Assembly: GCF_001676725.1 (NCBI RefSeq)
Contig: NZ_CP016172.1
Span: forward strand, 2,976,001-3,040,000
Reading direction: 5' to 3'
DNA length: 64,000 nucleotides
Source: Bordetella flabilis
Lineage (GTDB): Bacteria > Pseudomonadota > Gammaproteobacteria > Burkholderiales > Burkholderiaceae_B
In this document: piece by piece, positions 43,495 to 51,704 of the stretch
How the letters are laid out: each line of letters starts with the position of its first letter
Numbering within the stretch: the first letter of the stretch is position 1
Notes under the pieces: generated by a model
What the model saw: only the letters and a program-made list of their open reading frames with translations
Told to the model about the DNA's origin: nothing
Database searches by the model: none
Made by a program: the position numbers and the translations under genes

Positions 43495-44916
43495 ATGAAC
43501 GACTTGAGCTATCTGTCAGCCGTCGAGCTCGGCAAGTTGATCAGGGGCAAGGAGCTCTCCCCGGTCGAGGTCACCCGGGCGACGCTGGATCGCGCCGAAC
43601 GCCTCCAGCAATCGCTGAACTGCTTCATTACGCTGTGCGGGGACGAGGCCATGGCGGCGGCACGCGCGGCTGAACGCGAGATCATGGCGGGCCACTACCG
43701 CGGACCGCTGCACGGAGTGCCATACGCGGCCAAGGACCTGGTCGATACCGCGGGCATCCGCACGACGTATGGCACCGTCGTCTACAAGGACCATGTGCCC
43801 GAACAGGATGCCGTTGCGGTGTCGCGGTTGAAGCAGGCCGGCGCCATCCTGTTCGGCAAAACGACGACACCGGAATTCGGTAGCCAGTCGATTACCCGCT
43901 CGCCCCTGTTCGGCGACACGCGCAACGCCTGGAGCGCGGAACGCTCCAGCGGAGGATCGAGCGGTGGCGCGGCGGTCGCCGTCGCCTGCGGCATCGGCGC
44001 CATCGGCATCGCCACGGATGGCGGCGGCTCCACCCGCATACCCGCATCGGCCAATGGTGTCGTCGGCCTGAAGCAAAGCCTGGGCGTGGTGCCGCATAGC
44101 CAGGCCCTCGACGCCTACGGGAACCAGACCTACGTCACGCCGATGTCCCGTACCGTCATGGACACGGTGCTCATGCTGGACGCGATGGCGGGCGAGCATG
44201 GCTGCGATCCCTGGTCCATGACGCGCGGCGCCGCGTCGCTTCACGATAACGAAACAGCGCCGTCCTTCCAGGGAAGCAGGATCAAGTACTGCCTGGCGCC
44301 ACGCGGAAAACTGGTGGAGCCCGCAGTCGAACAGGCTTTCCACGCGGCGCTGGACATCATGGCCGACGCCGGGGCCAGGATCGAGGCGTTCGAGGCAGGC
44401 GACGAATTCGACGTCGAGCCGATCTGGCGCACCATCAATCACACCGTATGGCGGACGCGATTCGGCAAGCTGGTCCAGGAGCGGCCGGCGGACTTCAGCG
44501 CCACGTTCATCCGCCAGATCGAATCCGCAGGGGAATACACGGCGGCGGACTATCAGGAAGCCATGTTCAGCCGCACGCGCCTGTTCCGTCATGTCGAAAG
44601 GCTGTTGGGCGATGCGGACGTCCTGGTTACCCCGACGCTGCTCCGCCCCGCCCTGCCCCTGGACCAGGATCTGTTTTCGCCCTTCGAGATCGCGGGTCGC
44701 CGTATCGAAGGTATCCGCAGCAACTGGTTCCCATGGACGATGCCTTTCAACATGACCGGTAATCCGGCAATCAGCCTGCCGAACGGCTTCGATGCCGCCG
44801 GCCTTCCGATAGGCATCCAGTTCATCGGGTCCCTGGGCAAGGACCCCGATCTGCTCAGGCTCGCCCTGGCTTTCGAGGCGCTTACCCCGCATCACTACGG
44901 GAAGCCGATCGCATAA
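43495..44916 (+). CDS. amidase (amidase signature family)
   Basis: A 473-residue amidase-signature hydrolase. The Ser-cisSer-Lys triad is evident: Lys in GVPYAAKDLVDT (about 80), and the two serines in the glycine/serine-rich SSGGSSGGAAVAVACG plus ATDGGGSTRIPAS (about 160-185). It would hydrolyse an amide to acid and ammonia in the cytoplasm; GatA is excluded because no gatB or gatC is present. GAGGATGAT precedes the ATG at 43495. It is divergent from a Bug gene, a common pairing in this group of bacteria. Confidence 0.93.
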   Translation: MNDLSYLSAVELGKLIRGKELSPVEVTRATLDRAERLQQSLNCFITLCGDEAMAAARAAEREIMAGHYRGPLHGVPYAAKDLVDTAGIRTTYGTVVYKDHVPEQDAVAVSRLKQAGAILFGKTTTPEFGSQSITRSPLFGDTRNAWSAERSSGGSSGGAAVAVACGIGAIGIATDGGGSTRIPASANGVVGLKQSLGVVPHSQALDAYGNQTYVTPMSRTVMDTVLMLDAMAGEHGCDPWSMTRGAASLHDNETAPSFQGSRIKYCLAPRGKLVEPAVEQAFHAALDIMADAGARIEAFEAGDEFDVEPIWRTINHTVWRTRFGKLVQERPADFSATFIRQIESAGEYTAADYQEAMFSRTRLFRHVERLLGDADVLVTPTLLRPALPLDQDLFSPFEIAGRRIEGIRSNWFPWTMPFNMTGNPAISLPNGFDAAGLPIGIQFIGSLGKDPDLLRLALAFEALTPHHYGKPIA

Positions 44917-45151
44917 CGTGCCGGCGCCGTTGCGCCCATGTGCGGGTCGCGACGGTCCCGCAACGGCAAGGGCTGAACGGGCGGCGCGGTGGTACGGCGC
45001 TTCTGCCGGTAGCCACCAACCCTATAACGAAAAATTTACATTCCCTCGGCCACGGTCTGGTTACGCTGGGTGCCCCTATGGCTGGGTGCGCCTGCGGCTG
45101 GGTGTCCCTGCGTCGGCGTCGATCCGGTATGCGTGCGGCACATTCAACAAC
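44917..45151 (+). promoter_or_regulatory. region upstream of the ECF sigma gene
   Basis: A 235-bp gap with an AT-rich stretch near 45018-45042 (CCTATAACGAAAAATTTAC) that likely holds the promoter, then a 3 x 16-bp repeat at 45065-45112. The frame of the sigma gene stays open upstream, but that part has no family match. Confidence 0.45.
45065..45112 (+). repeat. three tandem 16-bp repeats before the ECF sigma gene
   Basis: Three consecutive units of GCTGGGTG followed by YCCCTATG, CGCCTGCG and TCCCTGCG (45065-45080, 45081-45096, 45097-45112). The first half of the unit is invariant. A 16-bp period is not a codon multiple, so the repeat is unlikely to be coding. It lies 39 bp before the ATG, probably in the leader. 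Confidence 0.7.
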
Positions 45152-45727
45152 ATGAGCGCGAACAGTGGCGAGTATGCATACGAGGCGGCCCTGAGGGAGC
45201 GCTGGCTACGCGCGCAAGCCGGCGATGAGGCGGCCTATCGCGAGGCCTTGCGCGGTATCGCTGACGCCCTGCGCGCCTATTTGCGCCGCCGGATGTCGCC
45301 GTACCCTGACGACATCGAAGACGTCCTGCAGGAAACGCTGCTCGCGCTGCATTTGCAGCGCGGTACCTACGACCCGGCCTATGCCGTCAGCGCGTGGGTG
45401 ACGGCGATCGCGCGCCACAAGGTGGCCGATTTCTGGCGCCGGCATGCGCGCGCCGGCGCCCGGCACGAAGACCTGGACGACGTGGACGAGTCCCTGTTCG
45501 CGCACGATGCCGGCGCCGCCGCCGCGAGCGACGCCCAACGCGATCTGCAAGCCCTTATGGCGCTGTTGCCCGCGGCCCAGCGCCAGGCCATCCTGCTGAC
45601 CAAGGTCCAGGGGCTGTCGGTGTCCGAAGCCTCGCAGCGCACCGGCAGCTCGCCGGCGGCGGTCAAGGTGCAGGTCCACCGTGGGCTGAAACGACTGGCC
45701 AATATGGTCAAAGGCGATCATCGATGA
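45152..45727 (+). CDS. ECF sigma factor paired with NrsF
   Basis: A 191-residue ECF sigma factor. Region 2 is at about 35-100 (YLRRRMSPYPDDIEDVLQETLLALHLQRGTY), and region 4 at about 128-185 (LPAAQRQAILLTKVQGLSVSEASQRTGSSPAAVKVQVHRGLKRL). The ATG at 45152 gives family length. Its stop overlaps the start of the anti-sigma gene by four bases. It resembles Caulobacter SigF-type sigma factors, which answer to metal or oxidative stress via NrsF, and a matching promoter stands before the doxX gene. Confidence 0.92.
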   Translation: MSANSGEYAYEAALRERWLRAQAGDEAAYREALRGIADALRAYLRRRMSPYPDDIEDVLQETLLALHLQRGTYDPAYAVSAWVTAIARHKVADFWRRHARAGARHEDLDDVDESLFAHDAGAAAASDAQRDLQALMALLPAAQRQAILLTKVQGLSVSEASQRTGSSPAAVKVQVHRGLKRLANMVKGDHR

Positions 45728-46359
45728 AAACCGACTCCTTGATAGACATGCTGGCGCAAGGCGCCGGGCCGGCGCCGCGAGGGGTCGTGGCCCGGCGACT
45801 GGGGCCGGCCGCGTCCATCGGCATCCTCTGCAGCGGCGTGCTGGCCCTGGCCGTGATCGGTCCCGTCCCGCACTGGATGCTGCTGCAGGCGGGGTTCTGG
45901 ATCAAGCTGGCCTACGCCGCCATCATGGTCGGCACGACCGGTTTGCTGACGGCCCGCCTGGCTCGCCCTGCCGCCCGGGTCCGCACTCCGGCCCAAGCGC
46001 TGGGATGCGCCGTCGGGGCCATGGCGCTGGTCGGCGCGGCGGTCGTGGTCCTGGCGCCTGCCGGCGAGCGCCTGCATGCCGTGCTGGGGAGTACCTGGAT
46101 GGTTTGCCCGATTTATGTCCTGTGCCTGTCGCTGCCCGCGCTCGTCGCCATCATCCACGCCATGCGCGGCCTGGCCCCGACCCGGTTGCGCAGGGCGGGT
46201 TTCGGCGGGGGCCTGCTGGCCGGCGCCCTCGGTGCGGCGGGCTATTCGTTGGCCTGCCCGGAACTTTCGCCGGCCTTCGTCGCGGTCTGGTATACGGCCG
46301 GCATCGGGGCGGCCGGCCTGCTGGGCGCGTTGCTCGGGCCGCGTCTGTTGCGTTGGTGA
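45724..46359 (+). CDS. NrsF-like (DUF1109) membrane anti-sigma factor
   Basis: A 211-residue integral membrane protein with six predicted helices, of the DUF1109/NrsF family, that holds the SigF-type sigma factor at the membrane until stress. The N-terminal cytoplasmic stretch (about 1-30, MKTDSLIDMLAQGAGPAP) is the usual sigma-contact part. Two cysteines, in YSLACPEL and WMVCPIY, match those needed for sensing in Caulobacter NrsF by being in or near membrane segments. It overlaps the sigma gene by four bases (ATGA), so the two are made together. Confidence 0.9.
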   Translation: MKTDSLIDMLAQGAGPAPRGVVARRLGPAASIGILCSGVLALAVIGPVPHWMLLQAGFWIKLAYAAIMVGTTGLLTARLARPAARVRTPAQALGCAVGAMALVGAAVVVLAPAGERLHAVLGSTWMVCPIYVLCLSLPALVAIIHAMRGLAPTRLRRAGFGGGLLAGALGAAGYSLACPELSPAFVAVWYTAGIGAAGLLGALLGPRLLRW

Positions 46360-46420
46360 ACCTGGCGACCTGGCCGGCATACCATTCGTCGCGAGCGCGG
46401 CGCGCAATGTGCGGGCCGCC

Positions 46421-46448
46421 TGTAACCTTCACGCCTCCCGGCGCGAAA
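46421..46448 (+). promoter_or_regulatory. ECF (SigF-type) promoter of the doxX gene
   Basis: TGTAACC at 46421-46427, a spacer of exactly 16 bp, and CGAAA at 46444-46448. This equals the GTAACC-N16-CGAA form reported for Caulobacter SigF. Transcription would start about 60 bp before the doxX ATG. The promoter is right behind the cognate sigma/anti-sigma genes. Confidence 0.7.
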
Positions 46449-46516
46449 GACAAGCAAGGACGCTTGCAACGGCCTACTTACAACGCTCGCACACCACGCC
46501 TCGGGAGGCCCACCTT

Positions 46517-47014
46517 ATGCGCAGCACTTTCCAGCTTCTTGGCATGCCCCAGCCGGCGGCAGTCACCAACGCATCGCTCTACATGTCCTGGTCCCAACTG
46601 GCCCTGCGCCTGATGGTGGGCTACGGCTTCATCTGGCACGGCTATGCCAAGCTCGGCAACCCCGCCGGCTTCGCCAACGTATTGCACAACCTGGGCGTGC
46701 CCGGGCCGCATCCGATGGCATGGCTCACCATACTCGCGGAGATCGGTGGCGGCCTGGCGGTACTGCTCGGAATCGGGATACGCTGGGCCAGCATACCCAT
46801 GCTGGCCGTGCTGATCGTGGCCATGGTTACCGTGCACGGGCCTTATGGTTTCTCGGCTGTCAAGCTGGTCTCCGTGACGCCGGAGGGAATAAAGTTCGGG
46901 CCGCCGGGTATCGAAACCAACCTGCTGTACGGCGCCTGCCTGATCGCGCTTGTGCTGGGCGGCCCGGGACCTTACGCGCTGGGCACGCTGTTGCGCAAGT
47001 CCGCCGGCAGCTAG
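46517..47014 (+). CDS. DoxX-family membrane protein
   Basis: A 165-residue integral membrane protein of the DoxX family, with four helices (LALRLMVGYGFIWHGYAKLG, then LTILAEIGGGLAVLLGIGIRW and others). GGGAGG precedes the ATG at 46517. DoxX proteins are linked to thiol/sulfur redox or oxidative stress, and DoxX genes are typical members of SigF regulons. The ECF promoter upstream supports regulation by the sigma factor encoded two genes before. No DUF2282/DUF692 partner genes are present here. Confidence 0.9.
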   Translation: MRSTFQLLGMPQPAAVTNASLYMSWSQLALRLMVGYGFIWHGYAKLGNPAGFANVLHNLGVPGPHPMAWLTILAEIGGGLAVLLGIGIRWASIPMLAVLIVAMVTVHGPYGFSAVKLVSVTPEGIKFGPPGIETNLLYGACLIALVLGGPGPYALGTLLRKSAGS

Positions 47015-47139
47015 CGCGTTGATGCGCCAGGACGTGGACGTGCAGGGAAGCCCCGGCCTGTTTCGTTGCCGGCGCCCGCATGGCTCGGACGCGCCGCCTT
47101 GGCCGCTGGCGGGACGCCCGTAGCTTGAACCGCCAGGCC

Positions 47140-48093
47140 TTATCCCGCCCTTCGCCTCGGACGCTTTTCGGCGGCGGCCAGCCTGAGAAAGTGCATCAAC
47201 TGCATGGCGACCGGGGTGGGCCTGACGTCGCGCAGCGCGATGATGCCGACGCTGGGCAGGTCCAGGTCCACCTGCAGCCGCAGCACGGACAATGCGCCTG
47301 CCTGCTCGGCCTCCCGCGCCGCGCTTTGCGCCATGAAGCCTGCCGCGCCCCGGCGCCTTACGAAGACCTCGACCGCCCGATACGAAGAAGATTCGATGAT
47401 GTCTTCGGGTGGCTGTACGCCGTAGCGATGGAATTGCTGCTCCAGCTTCACGCGCAGCGACGCCCACGGCGGCGGCATCACGCATGGCATGGCGGCCAGG
47501 TCGGCCCAGCCAGGCTTGCGGCGCCGCGCCAGGGGATGTCCGGCCGCCACCACCGCGACCATGGGTTCCGCATAGAGCGGCTCCGTCGTCAGGTCCGGCG
47601 AGGCATACCCTGGCTCCAGCCGGCCCACGAACAGGTCGATCTCCTTCAGCCGCAGCTTGGGCAACAGGTTCGTCAGGTCGCCCGTTTCGATCAGCACCGT
47701 GGCCCGCGCCGAGTGGTGTTTCAGCAGCTCTACCGCGTCGGCCAACAGTGGCGAGAGGGCGACGCCCATGGCGCCCACCCGCACGCGCCCGACGGCGCCG
47801 CTTTCCAGGGCGCCGATCTCGTCCCGGGTCCGCTCGTACTGCGCCAGCACCGATCGCGCGAAACGCACCATCGCGACGCCTGCCTGGGTGGGCTCCGTAC
47901 CGCGCGTCGAGCGCAGGAACAGGACCTGGCCCAGCATGGTTTCGATTTCCGTCAGCATCCGCGACACGGCGGGTTGGCTGACGGACAAGAGTTCGGAGGT
48001 GCGCCCCAGGTGGCGGAACTGGTCGAGCGCCACCAGAAGCTGCAGATGCCGCAGCTTGATGTTGCTGCGCAGGACACGGTCGAGTTGGGCCAT
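47140..48093 (-). CDS. LysR-family transcriptional regulator
   Basis: A 317-residue LysR protein, with the DNA-binding domain at about 10-75 (IKLRHLQLLVALDQFRHLGRTSELLSVSQPAVSRMLTEIE in two stretches) and the effector domain from VGRVRVGAMGVALSPLL. It belongs to the GbpR/PcaQ-like branch, which often controls sugar-acid or aromatic-acid genes. It is divergent from the Bug-UxaA-HpaI operon, whose control region holds a dyad and a direct repeat. Confidence 0.93.
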   Translation of the reverse strand: MAQLDRVLRSNIKLRHLQLLVALDQFRHLGRTSELLSVSQPAVSRMLTEIETMLGQVLFLRSTRGTEPTQAGVAMVRFARSVLAQYERTRDEIGALESGAVGRVRVGAMGVALSPLLADAVELLKHHSARATVLIETGDLTNLLPKLRLKEIDLFVGRLEPGYASPDLTTEPLYAEPMVAVVAAGHPLARRRKPGWADLAAMPCVMPPPWASLRVKLEQQFHRYGVQPPEDIIESSSYRAVEVFVRRRGAAGFMAQSAAREAEQAGALSVLRLQVDLDLPSVGIIALRDVRPTPVAMQLMHFLRLAAAEKRPRRRAG

Positions 48094-48107
48094 GGGCGCA
48101 GTCTACT

Positions 48108-48158
48108 TAACCTTCCGGTTATGTAGCAATGCCGAAATTCGAATGGAATGTTATGTAG
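48108..48158. promoter_or_regulatory. LysR-type control site: dyad plus 9-bp direct repeat
   Basis: TAACC-TTCC-GGTTA (48108-48121) is a perfect 5-bp-arm dyad of T-N-A LysR form. The 9-mer GTTATGTAG occurs at 48118-48126 and again at 48150-48158, 32 bp (three helical turns) apart. It lies 15-65 bp from the LysR start and 70-120 bp from the Bug start, the normal place for recognition and activation sites. Confidence 0.55.
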
Positions 48159-48228
48159 GCCGCCGCCACAATTGCGGGGCAAGCCAGGGCGCCAGACCCG
48201 GGCCGATCACCACAATGCGAGGAGACCG

Positions 48229-49230
48229 ATGAAACAACCTCATGCGTTCCAACCGCTGCGGCGCGCCTTACTCCTCGGCGGGGCGGCCGCCGCCGGCGCG
48301 GCCCTCATGCCGCGCGCCGCCCGGGCCGCCGCGTTTCCCGACCGTCCCATTACGTTCATCTGCCCATGGCCGGTGGGCGGCACCGCCGACCAATCGATGC
48401 GCGTGCTGTGCCAGGTGGCCGCAAAGGCGCTGGACCAGTCCATCGTCGTCGAGAACCGCGCGGGCGCCTCGGGCATGATAGGCGCCAAGGCGCTCGCCAG
48501 CGCGAAGCCGGACGGCTATACCATCGGGCAGATTCCCATCTCCGTGACCCGCTTCTCGCAATTGGGCATGCTGGCTGCCGACCCCCGTACGGACTTCACA
48601 TATATCGCGCGGACCTCGGGGCAGACATTCGGCATCGTGGTGAAGTCCGACTCGCGCTTCAAAAGCCTGGCGGACATGGTCCAGTTCGCGAAAAACCATC
48701 CCGGCGTGGTGACTTACGGCCATGCCGGCGTGGGGGGCGCTACCCACGTCGGCATGGAGCAGTTCGCCATGGCCGCCGGCATCCGGCTCAATGCGATCGC
48801 CTATAAAGGCGGCGCCCCGGCGCTGCAGGATCTGCTGGGCGGCCAGATCGACATGCTGGCCGACTCCAGTTCCTGGGCGCCGCAGGTGCAAGCCGGCAAG
48901 CTCCGGCTGTTGGCCACCTGGGGCGCCCAGCGCACGCCGCGTTTCAGCAATAGTCCCACCTTGCAAGACCTGGGCTACGACGTCGTGGTCGAGGCGCCCA
49001 ACGGAGTCGGCGCGCCAAAAGGCCTGGACCCGGCCGTCGAACACGTATTGCGCGACGCCTTTCGCAAGGCGGTCGCGAGCGCCGAGTTCAGGCAGATCGC
49101 CGACCGGCTCGATGCGCCGGTCATGTATCTGGACGGGCCGGACTACCAACGCTACGTCGCCCAGGTCTATGGCCAGGAAACACAACTCATCGACCGCCTG
49201 CGTTTGAAGGCGATGCTGCAGCAAGGCTGA
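48229..49230 (+). CDS. Bug-family tripartite tricarboxylate transporter binding protein
   Basis: A 333-residue periplasmic Bug protein. The signal QPLRRALLLGGAAAAGAALMPRAARAA has paired arginines, so Tat export is possible. Blocks: FPDRPITFICPWPVGGTADQSMR, VVENRAGASGMIGAKA, IAYKGGAPALQDLLGGQ. AGGAGACCG precedes the ATG. It is first in the operon with the UxaA-type dehydratase and HpaI-type aldolase, so it likely binds a sugar acid such as an aldarate. Confidence 0.93.
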   Translation: MKQPHAFQPLRRALLLGGAAAAGAALMPRAARAAAFPDRPITFICPWPVGGTADQSMRVLCQVAAKALDQSIVVENRAGASGMIGAKALASAKPDGYTIGQIPISVTRFSQLGMLAADPRTDFTYIARTSGQTFGIVVKSDSRFKSLADMVQFAKNHPGVVTYGHAGVGGATHVGMEQFAMAAGIRLNAIAYKGGAPALQDLLGGQIDMLADSSSWAPQVQAGKLRLLATWGAQRTPRFSNSPTLQDLGYDVVVEAPNGVGAPKGLDPAVEHVLRDAFRKAVASAEFRQIADRLDAPVMYLDGPDYQRYVAQVYGQETQLIDRLRLKAMLQQG

Positions 49231-49233
49231 ACC

Positions 49234-50757
49234 GTGACGTCTTCCCCGCTTATCCGCCTGCATCCCAACGACAATGTACTGATCGCCCGCCATGCGTTGG
49301 CGCTGGGGCAATCCGTGCCCAGCCTGGATCTGCGGATACGCGCGCAGGTGCCGGCCGGCCACAAGATCGCTGCGCGCCCTATCCCGCGCGGCACAGCGGT
49401 GCGCAAGTACGATGTGATCATCGGCGTGGCGGGCCGCGATATCGAGCCGGGCGAGCATGTACACACGCACAACCTCGACCTGGCCGACTTCCATCGGGAT
49501 CCCGCGTTTTGCCAGGACGCCGTGCCGCCCGTCTATGTACCGGAAGCGCAGCAGGCCCGCTTCATGGGTTATGTGCGTCCGGACGGCCGGGTGGGAACGC
49601 GAAACTTCATCGGTATCCTTTCGTCGGTGAATTGCTCCGCGACGGTCATTAAGAAGATTGCCGCGCATTTCGATGCCGAACGGCTCGCGCCCTACCCCAA
49701 CGTCGATGGCGTGGCGGCCTTCGCGCACACGAGCGGATGCGGCATGTCCTCGCCCAGCGAGCACTTCGACGTACTGCGCCGCACCTTGGCCGGCTATGCC
49801 CGGCATCCCAACCTGGCGGGTGTGCTGATCGTCGGGCTGGGATGCGAGCGCAACCAGGTGGATGCGCTGGTGGATACGCACGGCCTGGCGGATGATCCGC
49901 GCGTGCGCACCCTGGTCATGCAGGATACGGGCGGCACGCGCGCGGCTATCGCCGCTGGCATCGAAGCCATCCAGGCCATGCTGCCCGCCGCCGATCGATG
50001 CCGTCGCACGGAGGTGTCGGCGCGGCATCTGAAAGTAGGCCTGGAATGCGGCGGTTCGGACGGATTTTCCGGCATCACCGCCAACCCGGCGCTGGGCGCC
50101 GCGATGGACATCCTGGTACGGCACGGCGGCACGGCCATCCTTTCCGAGACGCCGGAGATCCATGGCGTCGAATATCTGCTGACCCGGCGCGCGGTCAGCC
50201 GGGAAGTCGGCGAAAAACTCCTGGCCCGGTTGGCCTGGTGGGAGCGCTACACCGCCGGGCAGAATGCGCAGTTCAACGGCAAGGTGGGCCATGGCAACCA
50301 GCAAGGCGGCTTGGCCAACATCTTCGAGAAGTCGCTGGGCTCCGCCATGAAAGGCGGCAGCACCCCGCTGCAGGCCGTCTACGAATATGCGGAACCCGTC
50401 ACGCAGCCGGGCCTGGTGTTCATGGATTCACCGGGCTACGATCCGGTCGCGGTGACCGGCCAGATCGCCAGTGGCGCGAATCTGATCTGCTTCACCACCG
50501 GCCGCGGCTCGATGTTCGGCTCCAAGCCCGCGCCCACCTTGAAACTCGCCAGCAACTCATCCATGTACCGCCGGCTGGAAGAAGACATGGATATCGACTG
50601 CGGCCCCGTACTGGATGGCGAATCCACCGTCGCCGAAATGGGGCAGGCCATCTTCGAGCGGATATTGATGGCCGCGTCGGGCAGGCGTACGAAAAGCGAG
50701 CTCCTGGGGCTGGGCGACCACGAGTTCGTGCCGTGGCATCTCGGCATCGTCAGTTGA
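49234..50757 (+). CDS. UxaA-family (altronate/galactarate-type) dehydratase
   Basis: A 507-residue dehydratase with an N-terminal SAF-type domain (about 1-95, IRLHPNDNVLIARHALALGQ) and the large UxaA C-terminal domain (about 110-507) in one chain. Conserved elements include HTSGCGMSSPSEHFDVL, GLGCERNQVDAL, ECGGSDGFSGITANPALG and CFTTGRGSMFG. Members dehydrate altronate, galactarate or related sugar acids using iron. It starts with GTG at 49234, three bases after the Bug stop. Together with the HpaI-type aldolase it forms a dehydrate-then-cleave route. The exact sugar acid is not determinable. Confidence 0.92.
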   Translation: MTSSPLIRLHPNDNVLIARHALALGQSVPSLDLRIRAQVPAGHKIAARPIPRGTAVRKYDVIIGVAGRDIEPGEHVHTHNLDLADFHRDPAFCQDAVPPVYVPEAQQARFMGYVRPDGRVGTRNFIGILSSVNCSATVIKKIAAHFDAERLAPYPNVDGVAAFAHTSGCGMSSPSEHFDVLRRTLAGYARHPNLAGVLIVGLGCERNQVDALVDTHGLADDPRVRTLVMQDTGGTRAAIAAGIEAIQAMLPAADRCRRTEVSARHLKVGLECGGSDGFSGITANPALGAAMDILVRHGGTAILSETPEIHGVEYLLTRRAVSREVGEKLLARLAWWERYTAGQNAQFNGKVGHGNQQGGLANIFEKSLGSAMKGGSTPLQAVYEYAEPVTQPGLVFMDSPGYDPVAVTGQIASGANLICFTTGRGSMFGSKPAPTLKLASNSSMYRRLEEDMDIDCGPVLDGESTVAEMGQAIFERILMAASGRRTKSELLGLGDHEFVPWHLGIVS

Positions 50758-50850
50758 TTCCGCGTCGCCGCGCCCTGCACCAGCGCCTCGCCCAGCTGCG
50801 GCGCCTGGACCCGGCGGCATTGTCCCAAACGTCATATTCGAGGCCCATCC

Positions 50851-51615
50851 ATGCCCGCCCTGAATCCTTTCAAGAAAGCGCTCGCTTCCGGAACGCCGCG
50901 CATCGGCCTATGGCTGTCCATGGCCGATCCTTATCTCGCCGAGGTGGCGGCGACTTGCGGCTTCCACTGGCTGCTGATCGACGGCGAACATGCGCCCAAC
51001 GATATGCGCAGCACCTTGCACGCGCTGCAGGCGGTGGCCGCGTATCCGGCCCATCCCGTGGTGCGCGTCGTCAACGGCGACCCGGCCCGCATCAAGCGCC
51101 TGCTGGATATCGGCGCGCGCACGCTGCTGGTGCCCATGGTCGATACGGCGGAACAGGCGCGCAACCTGGTCGCGGCCACGCGCTATCCGCCTCGCGGCAT
51201 CCGCGGGGTGGGCAGCGCCGTGGGGCGCGCGTCGCAATGGAGCCTGCGCCAGGATTACCTGTCGGTCGCGGACGACGAAATATGCCTGCTGGTGCAGGCC
51301 GAAACCACGACCGCGCTGCACAACCTGCGGGCGCTGTGCGACACCGATGGCGTGGATGGGGTGTTCATCGGGCCCGCCGATCTGGCCGCTTCGATGGGGC
51401 ATCGCGGCAACCCGGGCCACCCGGATGTGCAGGCGGCGATAGAAGCCGCCATGCGCATCATCGTCGCGTCGGGCAAGGCCGCCGGTACGTTGACGTCCGA
51501 TCCGGCCTTGGCGCGGCGCTACCTGGAACTGGGTTGCACCTTCGTGGCGACGGGCGTGGATATCCTGCTCTTCGCCGGCGCGGCGCGCAAACTGGCGCGG
51601 GATTTCGACTGTTGA
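50851..51615 (+). CDS. HpcH/HpaI-family class II aldolase
   Basis: A 254-residue TIM-barrel pyruvate aldolase of the HpcH/HpaI group (includes GarL and YfaU). Metal and catalytic residues are in place: Glu in [11 protein letters not shown], the Arg/His region [26 protein letters not shown], Glu in [10 protein letters not shown] and Asp in [11 protein letters not shown]. It would split the 2-keto-3-deoxy acid made by the upstream dehydratase to pyruvate plus an aldehyde. It follows that gene by 93 bp on the same strand. Confidence 0.93.
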   Translation: MPALNPFKKALASGTPRIGLWLSMADPYLAEVAATCGFHWLLIDGEHAPNDMRSTLHALQAVAAYPAHPVVRVVNGDPARIKRLLDIGARTLLVPMVDTAEQARNLVAATRYPPRGIRGVGSAVGRASQWSLRQDYLSVADDEICLLVQAETTTALHNLRALCDTDGVDGVFIGPADLAASMGHRGNPGHPDVQAAIEAAMRIIVASGKAAGTLTSDPALARRYLELGCTFVATGVDILLFAGAARKLARDFDC

Positions 51616-51704
51616 TGCAGCGGCACCCTGTAGCGCGGACAGATACGCTGGCCTCGATATGCGGGATACGAAGGATTTGCGGCGCTGCGCTTCTTCGCTG
51701 GCGG

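Noticed and set aside
44918..45151. N-terminal extension of the ECF sigma factor
   Set aside because: The extra 78 residues include the tandem 16-bp repeat and have no similarity to ECF sigma factors. The ATG at 45152 fits the family.
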